Shown: piece by piece, positions 1-7,530 of the stretch
Layout: each line of letters begins with the position of its first letter
Numbering within the stretch: the stretch's first letter is position 1
Assembly: GCF_016735115.1 (NCBI RefSeq)
Contig: NZ_JAERQJ010000008.1
Location: forward strand, 124,001-188,000
DNA: 64,000 nucleotides
Direction: 5' to 3'
Origin: Aquimarina mytili
GTDB taxonomy: Bacteria; Bacteroidota; Bacteroidia; Flavobacteriales; Flavobacteriaceae
The notes under the pieces: generated by a model
What the model was told of the DNA's origin: nothing
What the model saw: the letters and a program-made list of their open reading frames with translations, nothing else
Database searches by the model: none
Position numbers and translations under genes: made by a program

Positions 1-132
1 CTAAATGCCCATTTTGTAATTGAAGAATATATCAAATGATATAACACTAAAAGATTACATTCTGCATTGGGATATAGAACTCTATTAGAAGTAGAACAGG
101 AATACATAAATAATAATAACAAAGCGGCTTAA
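1..132 (+). pseudogene. IS3-family transposase (OrfB) 3' remnant
   Basis: Frame 1 reads the last 43 codons of an IS3-family DDE transposase. The hallmark C-terminal stretch YNTKRLHSALGYRT is followed by a short Asn-rich tail and a stop at 130-132. An in-frame TGA at 37-39 lies where relatives carry Trp just before YN, so this copy is inactive even if the missing 5' part continues left of the window. It shows that the left edge of the accessory region is an old transposition site. Confidence 0.75.
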
Positions 133-138
133 AAATTT

Positions 139-163
139 TGTCCTAAAATTGTTAGGTAGTCCA
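139..163 (+). mobile_element. Probable right terminal inverted repeat of the IS3-family element
   Basis: Directly after the transposase stop lies TGTCCTAAAATTGTTAGG followed by TAGTCCA. Read on the other strand it begins TGGACTACCTAACAATTTTA, the form of an IS3-group terminal repeat (outer end TG). The left end is outside the window, so the repeat pair cannot be tested here. Confidence 0.5.
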
Positions 164-311
164 GAGTTCATAGTGTTAAAAACTGGAGTAAGAGTGTCAC
201 TTAATCACTACTGAAAATTATGTTTTTGGAAAATTGTCCATGCATTAGTGCCAAATATCCATTCCAAGGTCTTTCAATTAGTCCCAAATTTGTGCTGTAA
301 CAACAAAATAA

Positions 312-536
312 GAAAAGATAAACACTAAAATCAAAATACTTTGCATAAAGAAAAGAATACATAAACGATTTTCTAACGTTTATCAGGAGCGTGATAGAAT
401 TAAAAATTTGACACCGTCTGAGGTTAAAATTTTCAAGCTTATTGCCAACAAAATGACAAGTATCCAGGTGGCATATTTTTTAGTATATCCAAACCTTATA
501 AGTAGAGTAGTTTATATAGATGTTAGTAGCAATTAA
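312..536 (+). pseudogene. Decayed LuxR/GerE-type helix-turn-helix fragment
   Basis: An open frame without a credible start codon ends at TAA 534-536. Its C-terminal half, from LTPSEVKIFKLIANKMTS on, follows the LuxR-type DNA-binding pattern (LTxxExxVxxLIAxGxTxxEIAxxLxxSxxTVxxH). The recognition-helix half is poorly preserved (VYPNLISRVVYIDVSSN) and ends early. I read it as the remnant of a regulator gene. No receiver or sensor domain is visible upstream. The resemblance is partial, so the call is tentative. Confidence 0.35.
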
Positions 537-896
537 CTCACAGGTTTTCAACGATATAAAATGATTTGCTAAGAAAGTGTTTAATAAACAATGTCTTAAA
601 AGAATTGTTCTTACGATTTAATTACGAATATTACCAGTTACGTAATAACCTACAGGGGCACTGAGAACTGAATAGAGTAGGCAACAATTTTTAAATTATA
701 ACCAAATGGGAGCAATTAAAAAAGTAATCAAAATTTTAGTGGAATAGTAATAGATAAGATACTGTAATTAAAATAGTATAATAAACAATTTAAAATAATT
801 CGAGCAATAGAAATATAGTAACTAAGGTAGTTATATGTAAGTACTATGAGTAATAATAATGAATATAAAATTTAATTTAACCTAAAAGAAAACACC
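537..896. other. Non-coding AT-rich stretch upstream of the toxin-like cluster
   Basis: This stretch has frequent stops in all frames and only very short ATG-initiated frames (for example 12 codons near 705). It presumably holds the promoter and leader of the gene at 897, but I found no exact TAnnTTTG promoter match that I would defend. Confidence 0.5.
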
Positions 897-1250
897 ATGG
901 CAAGACCAGTAAAAATGACAGTAAATAACAATACTAATAGGAAGTTAATATTGAAAGATTACGAAGCAAAACACGGTAAGTTTACCACAAACCCACCTAG
1001 GGAAATAGAATCCACAGGATCTTGGAACTGTTCAACCAAGAGTGGGGCAATGATTGGACCAAAAGGAATAGTAACCTATGAGGATGAAAAACAAGAATTC
1101 ATTGTTGAATTTCACTATAATCATCCTTATGGAGGTGCTACCAGTTCATATAGAGTTAAACCAGATCCATCTGATGCGATAGGCTACGATATCAAAGGGG
1201 ATTTTACAGGAAAAGATCAAGATATCACTTTTGGATTGTATATACTATGA
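897..1250 (+). CDS. Aegerolysin / crystal-protein ET79-like small protein
   Basis: This 117-residue protein has no signal peptide. The pattern is VNNNTNRKLILKD, then HGKFTTNPP, an acidic/aromatic segment around GSWNC, a G-x-x-G-x-V-x-Y turn (GPKGIVTYED), an aromatic NHPYGG turn, and a GY...F..KDQDITFGL end. It matches the order of elements in the aegerolysin / ET79 beta-sandwich family (usually 115-140 residues). Aegerolysins bind specific membrane lipids (for example ceramide phosphoethanolamine or sphingomyelin-cholesterol) and often recruit a partner MACPF protein that makes the pore. The gene is first of three on this strand, followed by a probable MACPF-like gene. The start has the A-rich context usual in this lineage. 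Family call from sequence pattern; lipid target unknown. Confidence 0.7.
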   Translation: MARPVKMTVNNNTNRKLILKDYEAKHGKFTTNPPREIESTGSWNCSTKSGAMIGPKGIVTYEDEKQEFIVEFHYNHPYGGATSSYRVKPDPSDAIGYDIKGDFTGKDQDITFGLYIL

Positions 1251-1268
1251 TGAATAAGGAACAAAAAG

Positions 1269-1391
1269 ATGTCTGAAAAAATCACGATATCAGGTAAACC
1301 AAAACCAAGTATCGTATGCATAAACCATATAAATGTTGCTAGCACAAGTAGCTTCATTAAGTACAATTATAAAAAAATATATTATGAGTAA
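1269..1391 (+). CDS. Possible 40-residue leader peptide or small protein overlapping the next gene
   Basis: ATG at 1269-1271, 18 bases after the aegerolysin-like gene, opens a 40-codon frame starting MSEKITISGKPKPSIVC. Its TAA (1389-1391) overlaps the ATG of the large downstream gene (1384) by eight bases. That arrangement fits translational coupling. The sequence resembles nothing I know and coding is unproven. An alternative is that this is simply the spacer between two toxin genes. Confidence 0.3.
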   Translation: MSEKITISGKPKPSIVCINHINVASTSSFIKYNYKKIYYE

Positions 1392-3552
1392 AATAAAAAC
1401 GAGTAATCCTTTATTCGGGGTTACTATTGGGTCAATCATATCCTCCAAAGAAGGAGAATTTAAAGGGAGTGTTGTAAGTAACCCCATTAATTCAATGATC
1501 TCTCAACAGGAATCTTATAAATCGATGACAGGAAAAAGTAGTTACGTCTATTCAGATGAGATGAATCAAGGGGTACTTGGAGTATCTGGTTCTTATGGTG
1601 TTTCGGGAGTTAGTAAACTTAAATCATCAGTATCTGCATATATTGGAGAATCCTCAGCAGTAAGTAGTAAATCGGTATCTGTAAATTACAATGCTATTTC
1701 GATAGGAGGTATTGAGTATATCAATTTTGAGGAACTTACTGCTAGCGAATTTCTGGCAAGCCTTAAATTGGGATGCCAACAAAGTTTATTATCAGTACTG
1801 GACTCCTATAATGCCATAATAGCAGAAACATCAAACTTAGATGTAGAGTTAGAACATGCATTGACAAGTGATGATTATAAATATAAGGGATTAAAAGAAC
1901 TCGTTAGCGAATGGATAGAAAAATCAGAGAAATTCACCTATGAATATGAAGATGGGATTGTAGTTGGGATTACTTGGGGGGCGTATGGAGGAGTAAAAAT
2001 GTTGATGACGTCTAGTAGTGAAGCTGATTCGTGGAAGTATGGAGGTCAAGCAAACTTCTCCTACGTTAATCCATTCACCTCTGTTGCTGTTAAAGCAACA
2101 TACGATGGAAGCCAATCTAGTAGTGGAGCCAAGGTTGATGTGAATTGTACAAGTTATGTTAGTGGTGCTATCCTTTCTCCACAAATTGACAAATGGTTTG
2201 ATCAAGTGGAGAACAAATCATTTAGCGAATTGGCTGAGATAAAAGTTATGGATAAAGCACCTGATATGAAAATCTCTGAGGGTGCACCCGAAATTCCCGA
2301 TTTTGAAAAACCCGAACCAAGCGATGATATTGTTAGTAAAGTTGGAGAAATAAAAGATCTGAATGGCCTAAAAGCACTGGCTATGGCATCTGCCTTTGAT
2401 AAAGCCCAAAAGACAAATCCAAAACTTACTTTAGATGAATTTTTAAGGGAATCAGAAAAGCCTGCCAATACTAAAGAGCTTAGTTCCTTTAGAAAGGTTA
2501 TACAGGAAAATAAGATAGATACACTTACTTTTCCTCTTGATAAAGAATCAAAGCCTAAGTCTTCATTAGTCCGAAAAAACTTAAGACAAGAACAAAAATC
2601 TGATTCGTCGGGTTATGTCCCTTTAGGGGTATGGGTTGCTAACTGGGCCGATATATTTCCATGGATGGCGCAAGGTTATTACAATAGTATCGATAATATA
2701 GAGGGGCAAAAGGCTGTACGAGAAAGGGTGATGTTACAAGATTATCAGACCTTAAGCAAGCTATACTATATTGCTAACTCTTCTGGTATTGTTGAGTTTA
2801 GACGGAAAGATTCATTGCTTCCAAGAGTTCGCTCGTTAGATATTGCAGATGCTTTTGCCAATGCCGCAGCAAATATGCAAAATAATTTAGGAGATACAGA
2901 AACAATCAAGGAGATATATGAAACGCTAGGGCCAGTTGCAAAGGATATTTATGTCTTATGGAATGAGATTGCTTTTTTAAGAAATTGTGAATTAGGTATG
3001 GGGTTAATTAAAAATAACAAAACCATAGGAAATCCTTCAGAAAAAGATGGTGACAGGCAAAAGTATAAACTAAATTCTTGTGATTTTGATGGTAAAAACC
3101 ATGTGGCTTTTAGTCGCTTTTATAAGGTATTGCCCTTAATCACTCCTGATAAAGACATTTGGGCTTTTGGTCCAGAAATGGGAGGGTTGAGTTCTGTTTT
3201 TGATAGTGAGGCTATATTCTCTAAGCCCGGAAGAATAAAGTACATTTCATTTGAGTATGATGTGGAGGAAAAAATACTATTCAGTGATAACGATATCAAA
3301 CTGTATCCAATTCCATTCTCTGCCTCAGAAAATGTACCATGGAAAGGGATGTCAGTGAGTACCAATATTAAATCCATGAGCGGTTTTAATAAGAATCTAA
3401 AGGTGCTCAATGAACAATTAGACAAACTCAAAGCATGGACTTTCAGCAGTGACAATTGGGATAAAAACTGGAGTGGTAAAGATGCTTATCAGCAGAAGAA
3501 TATTAAAAAACAATATGTCGGCCTTATTGAGGAACCCAAAAATGTTTTTTAA
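1384..3552 (+). CDS. Large protein with probable MACPF-like (perforin-like) pore-forming region
   Basis: The protein has 722 residues from the preferred ATG at 1384 (MSKIKTSNPLFGV); an in-frame ATG at 1333 would add 17 residues of poor quality. No signal peptide or long hydrophobic helix is seen. Residues about 65-230 look like bacterial MACPF proteins: Gly/Ser-rich alternating strands (GVLGVSGSYGVSG), an FxxLxxSEFLASL helix, then ITWGAYGGVKMLMTSSSE and a YGGQANFSY segment followed by Ser/Gly-rich strands. This corresponds to the region after the usual Y-G-T-H motif, which itself is not conserved here. Residues about 420-720 form a separate region rich in aromatic residues with no family I recognise. 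It sits directly after an aegerolysin-like gene, as aegerolysins pair with MACPF partners. The MACPF assignment is remote homology plus context. Confidence 0.5.
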   Translation: MSKIKTSNPLFGVTIGSIISSKEGEFKGSVVSNPINSMISQQESYKSMTGKSSYVYSDEMNQGVLGVSGSYGVSGVSKLKSSVSAYIGESSAVSSKSVSVNYNAISIGGIEYINFEELTASEFLASLKLGCQQSLLSVLDSYNAIIAETSNLDVELEHALTSDDYKYKGLKELVSEWIEKSEKFTYEYEDGIVVGITWGAYGGVKMLMTSSSEADSWKYGGQANFSYVNPFTSVAVKATYDGSQSSSGAKVDVNCTSYVSGAILSPQIDKWFDQVENKSFSELAEIKVMDKAPDMKISEGAPEIPDFEKPEPSDDIVSKVGEIKDLNGLKALAMASAFDKAQKTNPKLTLDEFLRESEKPANTKELSSFRKVIQENKIDTLTFPLDKESKPKSSLVRKNLRQEQKSDSSGYVPLGVWVANWADIFPWMAQGYYNSIDNIEGQKAVRERVMLQDYQTLSKLYYIANSSGIVEFRRKDSLLPRVRSLDIADAFANAAANMQNNLGDTETIKEIYETLGPVAKDIYVLWNEIAFLRNCELGMGLIKNNKTIGNPSEKDGDRQKYKLNSCDFDGKNHVAFSRFYKVLPLITPDKDIWAFGPEMGGLSSVFDSEAIFSKPGRIKYISFEYDVEEKILFSDNDIKLYPIPFSASENVPWKGMSVSTNIKSMSGFNKNLKVLNEQLDKLKAWTFSSDNWDKNWSGKDAYQQKNIKKQYVGLIEEPKNVF

Positions 3553-3574
3553 GCATAGAAAAACTTTATGGTAG

Positions 3575-3617
3575 ATATACTAACGTCAATACATAGTATG
3601 TGTTGACGTTAGTATAT
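3575..3617 (+). terminator. Perfect long stem-loop between the MACPF-like and PLC genes
   Basis: Arms ATATACTAACGTCAATACAT and its complement form a 20-bp stem with one G-T wobble and a 3-base loop (3595-3597). It begins 22 bases after the stop of the large gene. There is no U-run after it, so it may be an attenuator, an mRNA 3'-end stabiliser or a processing site rather than a simple intrinsic terminator. Confidence 0.6.
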
Positions 3618-3738
3618 CCTCAATTGGACTATAGTGCATCTAAATTAATCTTTCAAAACAAAACCCGAAGGGCATAAAACTGCTTTGGGTCAAATTGTTA
3701 TGCTTCATTTAGCAATCATACAATTAATTTTAAAAATC

Positions 3739-5160
3739 ATGACATATAGAAACAACGATGTGTATTTCTGCTTGGATACAGGGTATGCATTAATCAACGG
3801 ATCATATACAATAGACAGTTTTTCTGTTACTGGTGGTCAAGATCCAAAAAGACGTATTTATGCTGGACTACAAGTTACATGTAGTAGTAATGGTAAAATG
3901 ACCTTTAGCGTAGGTCGAAAAGGTTCTGAGGGAGTTGCAAATTGGTTTGACGATAGAATTCTAAACTCACAAAGCACATTTAATCATGGTGCAGGAAAAA
4001 TGAACTTTGCATTTCTTGGTACCCTCAAATTGACTATAACAGGTGGTATTCTTGGAAGAAGGCAGGAAACATTTACCTTTTCAAATATAGCAATTGCTCA
4101 GGGACATAGCGGAGTTAGTAATAATTGGTGGTTTGGTGGCCAAAACTGTTCTTATATTAAAAAACACACAGTAATGGCTCAAGGGATAAATTCCAATGGA
4201 GATTCGGTTTCTTTTGCCTTTTTGAGAGGTGGTAATGATGTAAGTAGTGTTGGCGTAACCCCAACAACACTTATCAACACAAAAAATTGGATGGGAAAAT
4301 TAAGTGATTCTACTCAACTTGATAGTATCATGATGCCAGGCAGTCATGATGCGGGTATGTCTGAACTACATCATTGTGCCCCTCCCATAGTAGGAAATGG
4401 TTATGTTCAAACTCAGAGTAGTTCTATTGGTCAGCAACTTGTTTACGGTTCAAGATACTTTGATATCCGTGTTGATTATGATCATAACGAATTGGTTACC
4501 TATCACCGTACTGATGGTTGGGGATGTAATGGGCAAGGTTTGGTTTCTGTTCTTGATCAGACTAAAGAATTCTTAATAGCTAATCCTACGGAAACCGCAT
4601 TCTTAAAGTTTTCTCATATTAGAGGCTATAAAGACCATAATCCTGCTGTAACCAAACAAAAAATTAATGACTTATTGAGTAACTATAGCACTTTCATGTA
4701 TAAAAGCTCTAATTCAAACATTAATCTAGCTAAAGGTAAATTAGGCAATGTAAGAGGAAAAATGATTTTGGTTTTCAATTATAGCGAATATATTGACCCA
4801 TTAACAGGTCGGTTTAGATATAAGGATGGCAACTCTGCGCAACCAGGCCTAACTGTTTATGACCATTACAGTAATACTAACGATTACAGTAAAATGAGTA
4901 CTGATCAGTTGAATAAATGGAAAGATTATGGTGGTCTAGGACAAGGAGTCTTTTTCTTACTATCATGGACACTAACGGCGAGCCCTCCTGGGGCTATAAT
5001 TGCTGTATTAGCTAAAAAGGCAAACGACAATCTTCCGAACGTACTATATGATCAAATCGTTGCAAAAAAGACAAGTAAGCCTAATATAGTTTATGTTGAC
5101 TATGTAGATAGCAAAACAACACAAAGTATTATTCTGTATAATTTTGATTATTTTTTTTAA
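3739..5160 (+). CDS. Phosphatidylinositol-specific phospholipase C (X domain) with unique N-terminal region
   Basis: The protein has 473 residues from ATG 3739 (MTYRNNDVYF); an in-frame ATG at 3685 would add 18 residues. Residues about 190-470 are a PI-PLC X domain: MPGSHDAG with catalytic His203, YFDIRVDY with Arg244, and VTYHRTDGW with the second catalytic His256. The spacing is close to Bacillus PI-PLC (His32, Arg69, His82). Such enzymes cleave phosphatidylinositol or GPI anchors by acid/base catalysis through His. The N-terminal ~185 residues are beta-rich with a FSVTGGQDPKRR and HGAGKMNF segment and may bind ligand or membrane; I do not recognise the fold. No signal peptide is visible. 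It lies 186 bases after the MACPF-like gene, behind a strong stem-loop. Role in membrane attack is inferred from the neighbours. Confidence 0.8.
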   Translation: MTYRNNDVYFCLDTGYALINGSYTIDSFSVTGGQDPKRRIYAGLQVTCSSNGKMTFSVGRKGSEGVANWFDDRILNSQSTFNHGAGKMNFAFLGTLKLTITGGILGRRQETFTFSNIAIAQGHSGVSNNWWFGGQNCSYIKKHTVMAQGINSNGDSVSFAFLRGGNDVSSVGVTPTTLINTKNWMGKLSDSTQLDSIMMPGSHDAGMSELHHCAPPIVGNGYVQTQSSSIGQQLVYGSRYFDIRVDYDHNELVTYHRTDGWGCNGQGLVSVLDQTKEFLIANPTETAFLKFSHIRGYKDHNPAVTKQKINDLLSNYSTFMYKSSNSNINLAKGKLGNVRGKMILVFNYSEYIDPLTGRFRYKDGNSAQPGLTVYDHYSNTNDYSKMSTDQLNKWKDYGGLGQGVFFLLSWTLTASPPGAIIAVLAKKANDNLPNVLYDQIVAKKTSKPNIVYVDYVDSKTTQSIILYNFDYFF

Positions 5161-5171
5161 AATAATCAAAA
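5142..5171 (+). terminator. AT-only stem-loop overlapping the PLC stop codon
   Basis: TTTTGATTATTTT and AAAATAATCAAAA form a 13-bp stem around a TTTT loop. The PLC stop (5158-5160) lies inside it. It is the likely end of the toxin-like transcript, although the stem has only two G-C pairs. Confidence 0.45.
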
Positions 5172-5527
5172 CTGTAAAGTGGTAGTTTTGCTAGTTCTGT
5201 ATTTGCAGAAGTGAGTTTAATGGGACCAACGTAGTTAATCCCTCCGCGGTCACAAAAAGCATCAAAACCACGTAATTCTTAGGAATTGGGCAGTTTTCTG
5301 GTTTTTAGGAGCTCTTATAATTTGATGCGATTTGATTTAAAATGTCAGTTATCCATCAGTTATTTGAGTTCACTTCGAGGCATTTTTTACCAAAGCAAAA
5401 CAATATTATCTTGCTTTCTTGTTTGATATCTGTACTTTTATAAAGAATATAATAGTAATTGCTATTATAACATTGTTGTGGTGCATTAAACGGAATTGAC
5501 AAAATTGACTAAACAAAAATTGACTGA
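5172..5527. other. Intergenic stretch with a locally GC-richer patch
   Basis: No convincing gene. On the - strand, about 5205-5290 reads GFDAFCDRGGINYVGPI in one frame, without a start or a recognisable family, and could be a fragment of lost coding DNA. The last 35 bases carry three AATTGAC direct repeats just before the next gene. Confidence 0.3.
5494..5524 (+). repeat. Three AATTGAC direct repeats just upstream of a start codon
   Basis: AATTGAC occurs at 5494-5500, 5503-5509 and 5518-5524, ending four bases before the ATG at 5528. It could be replication slippage or a protein-binding repeat. Confidence 0.5.
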
Positions 5528-5731
5528 ATGAAAAAAATAATTGAGGTTTTAAGAAATAATTGGACGTTACGAACCGTAGCCATTTTGACAGTAATTTATG
5601 TTGGAGTTTCTTATCTTTTTGGTGACGGATTAAAAGTTTCTGAAATCATTATTTTCATTCTGGTTTTCTTATATTTTGTATGGGGGTTTGGAAAAAAACC
5701 TATTCGGAATAAAAAAACTCAAGCTGAATAG
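5528..5731 (+). CDS. Small two-helix membrane protein of unknown function
   Basis: A 67-residue protein with a basic start (MKKIIEVLRNNWTLR), two hydrophobic helices at about residues 16-32 and 39-54, and a Lys-rich tail. It is too short for a known transporter and I do not recognise the family. It ends 14 bases before the first large palindromic element and may be a mobile single-gene unit. Confidence 0.55.
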   Translation: MKKIIEVLRNNWTLRTVAILTVIYVGVSYLFGDGLKVSEIIIFILVFLYFVWGFGKKPIRNKKTQAE

Positions 5732-5744
5732 TAAAAACGACACC

Positions 5745-5910
5745 ACAACACGATATATGTGACCATAGCAGCTAAGTGATTAATCGAATGGTTGTTGTAT
5801 TTTTGGTAAGGCGCAATGCTTGCAAAAAGTAAAAGTTAGCAACCAATGCGCAGTTTTGTCGAAAACAGAGTAACATTTTGCACTGCTACGACACATATAT
5901 TAAACGTTGT
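5745..5910. repeat. Large composite palindrome (cassette-boundary-like element 1)
   Basis: The left arm is ACAAC, 3 bases, ATATATGTG, 4 bases, TAGCAG (5745-5771). The right arm is CTGCTA, 3 bases, CACATATAT, 5 bases, GTTGT (5883-5910). Inside is a second hairpin, GCGCAATGCTTGC (5811-5823) against GCAACCAATGCGC (5839-5851). The element ends 21 bases before the Crp-like start codon. It shares CACATATAT plus GTTGT/ACAAC ends with the palindrome at 7531-7586. It resembles recombination-site architecture (imperfect nested arms) but not the canonical integron attC consensus. Confidence 0.6.
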
Positions 5911-5931
5911 AGCCAATTTGAAAGAACCAAA

Positions 5932-6558
5932 ATGTTAGATACTTTTATAAAAGGTATTAGAATTACCGAAGAAGAGCTTATAGATGAACTGCAAAAAAAT
6001 GCTACTATCACAAAGCACGAAAAGGGAGATTTTATCATTAAAAGCAATCAATATATAAAAGTTTTAAAAATTGTTTTAGAAGGAAAAGTAAGAGTTTACC
6101 AAGAAAATGAAAACAGAGAAATTTTGATTTACTACCTTAACACCATGGAAACTTGCACACTATCTTTATCTGCTTGTTTTGAAGACTGTAAAAGTACCGT
6201 AAATGCCATTGTAGAAGAAGATTGTACTATTCTTAATATTCCTGTAAGATTTGTTAGAAATTGGAATTTTAAATACAAATCTTGGAATCATTTTACCACT
6301 AATACATTTAGAGAAAGTTATTTGTACCTCATTAACCAGTATTCAAATTTAGCATTTGAACCACTTAAAGACCGTTTGTTCGATTATTTAATATCAAAAG
6401 CAAATAACACTATTGTTAAAAAATCACATCAAGAATTAGCCAGAGAATTAGGTACTACGCGAGAAGTTATCTCTAGACTTTTAAAAACATTGGAAAAGAA
6501 TAAAAAAATTCGTCTGAAGCAAAAGCAGATAAAAATTTTAGAAAAAAAAGTGTTGTGA
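5932..6558 (+). CDS. Crp/Fnr-family transcriptional regulator
   Basis: This 208-residue regulator starts at ATG 5932; a TTG-initiated extension from 5878 would run into the palindrome and is rejected. An N-terminal cyclic-nucleotide-binding-like beta-roll (about residues 20-110, KGDFIIKSNQYIKVLKIVLEGKVRVY) precedes a Crp-type HTH at about 164-187 (SHQELARELGTTREVISRLL). The sequence METCTLSLSACF in the roll is common in a Bacteroidetes subgroup that senses redox or respiratory state. It lacks an N-terminal Fe-S cysteine cluster, so it is not a classical Fnr. It is followed after 68 bases by the SnoaL-like lipoprotein gene, a probable target. Confidence 0.85.
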   Translation: MLDTFIKGIRITEEELIDELQKNATITKHEKGDFIIKSNQYIKVLKIVLEGKVRVYQENENREILIYYLNTMETCTLSLSACFEDCKSTVNAIVEEDCTILNIPVRFVRNWNFKYKSWNHFTTNTFRESYLYLINQYSNLAFEPLKDRLFDYLISKANNTIVKKSHQELARELGTTREVISRLLKTLEKNKKIRLKQKQIKILEKKVL

Positions 6559-6626
6559 CAAAAGTCACAGGTATACTTCTTTTAATCGTTCGTTCTTTGT
6601 ATCAAGAAATTAAATAACATTTAAAA

Positions 6627-7520
6627 ATGAAACGAATTAAAGGAATAATTAAAGTATTGATATTAGTGGTAAGCTTTATCTCTTGCGCACAAAAACCGGA
6701 AGACACTAATCCAGAAAAAACACAACAATCTTATCAAGAACATACCTCTACAGCACATCATAAAATAGCTTTAGAAGTTATAAAAGCGAGTAAAGATTGG
6801 ATTGCCAATTTTAACAAAGGTAATGCCGAAGTTTGTGTAAAAGGTTATGATGCTAAAGCGGTAATGAGTGCAATGCCATTTGGCATAAAAACAGGAACAA
6901 AAGAAATTTCTGAATTCTGGACACCGTTTATCGCATCTGGTGCTACCAACTTAATTTACACAGATGTAAGTGTAGAGGTAGCTAATGAAACAACGGCATT
7001 TTTATCCGCAAATTGGAGTATGAATGTTGGTAGAGGGGTTACCTACCAAGAAAAATGGGAGAAAAAAGAAGGACAATGGCTATTAACTTATGATAATTTT
7101 CAAGTTTTAGAGCAATTTAAAACATCACAAGAAAACACAACAAACCCAGTTGCAAGTCATATTGTTTTAGAAAATATCATTGAAGCTTCTATAACCTGGA
7201 TTAATGGTTTTAACTTAGGAAAAGGAAGTATTTGTGGTAAAGGCTATTTAGAAAATGCAACAATGAATGCAGTGCCATTTGCATCTATTAACGGGCAGGA
7301 ACATATTGAAGGATTTTGGACGAAATTAATAGCGGATGGTGCTAAAAACTTAACATACCACAACCCAACGTTTAAGGCATTGACAGATAATAGCGCTACT
7401 TTATCATCACTATGGAGTATGAATATTGGTGAAGGCAAAATTTACCAAGAAAAATGGGAAAATATTGAAGGTGAATGGGTATTATCCTATGATGAATTCC
7501 AAGTACTGATACAATATTAA
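6627..7520 (+). CDS. Lipoprotein with two tandem SnoaL/DUF4440-like domains
   Basis: A 297-residue protein. The signal peptide ends in a lipobox (SFIS-C20). Two homologous halves follow, about residues 46-165 and 173-297. Each has a helix with W-I-(A/N)-(N/G)-F-N, a GKGY- or KGYD-like turn, N-A-(V/M)PF, a FW segment, then (N/S)WSMN(V/I)G-x-G-x-x-YQEKWE and W-x-L-(T/S)YD-x-FQVL. This is the cone-shaped alpha+beta SnoaL/NTF2 fold; family members are diverse (isomerases, ligand binders). The end-to-end duplication would mimic a dimer in one chain. It is adjacent to a Crp-like regulator, and both sit between two palindromic elements. The ligand is unknown. Confidence 0.7.
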   Translation: MKRIKGIIKVLILVVSFISCAQKPEDTNPEKTQQSYQEHTSTAHHKIALEVIKASKDWIANFNKGNAEVCVKGYDAKAVMSAMPFGIKTGTKEISEFWTPFIASGATNLIYTDVSVEVANETTAFLSANWSMNVGRGVTYQEKWEKKEGQWLLTYDNFQVLEQFKTSQENTTNPVASHIVLENIIEASITWINGFNLGKGSICGKGYLENATMNAVPFASINGQEHIEGFWTKLIADGAKNLTYHNPTFKALTDNSATLSSLWSMNIGEGKIYQEKWENIEGEWVLSYDEFQVLIQY

Positions 7521-7530
7521 AAACTGCATA

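Noticed and set aside
1333..1383. Longer start for the MACPF-like gene at 1333
   Set aside because: The added 17 residues (MLLAQVASLSTII...) look like spacer translation, and the ATG at 1384 has the better A-rich context. The extension would be neither a full signal peptide nor conserved in style.
5878..5931. TTG-initiated N-terminal extension of the Crp-like regulator
   Set aside because: It would translate the right arm of palindrome 1 and adds a segment not seen in this family.
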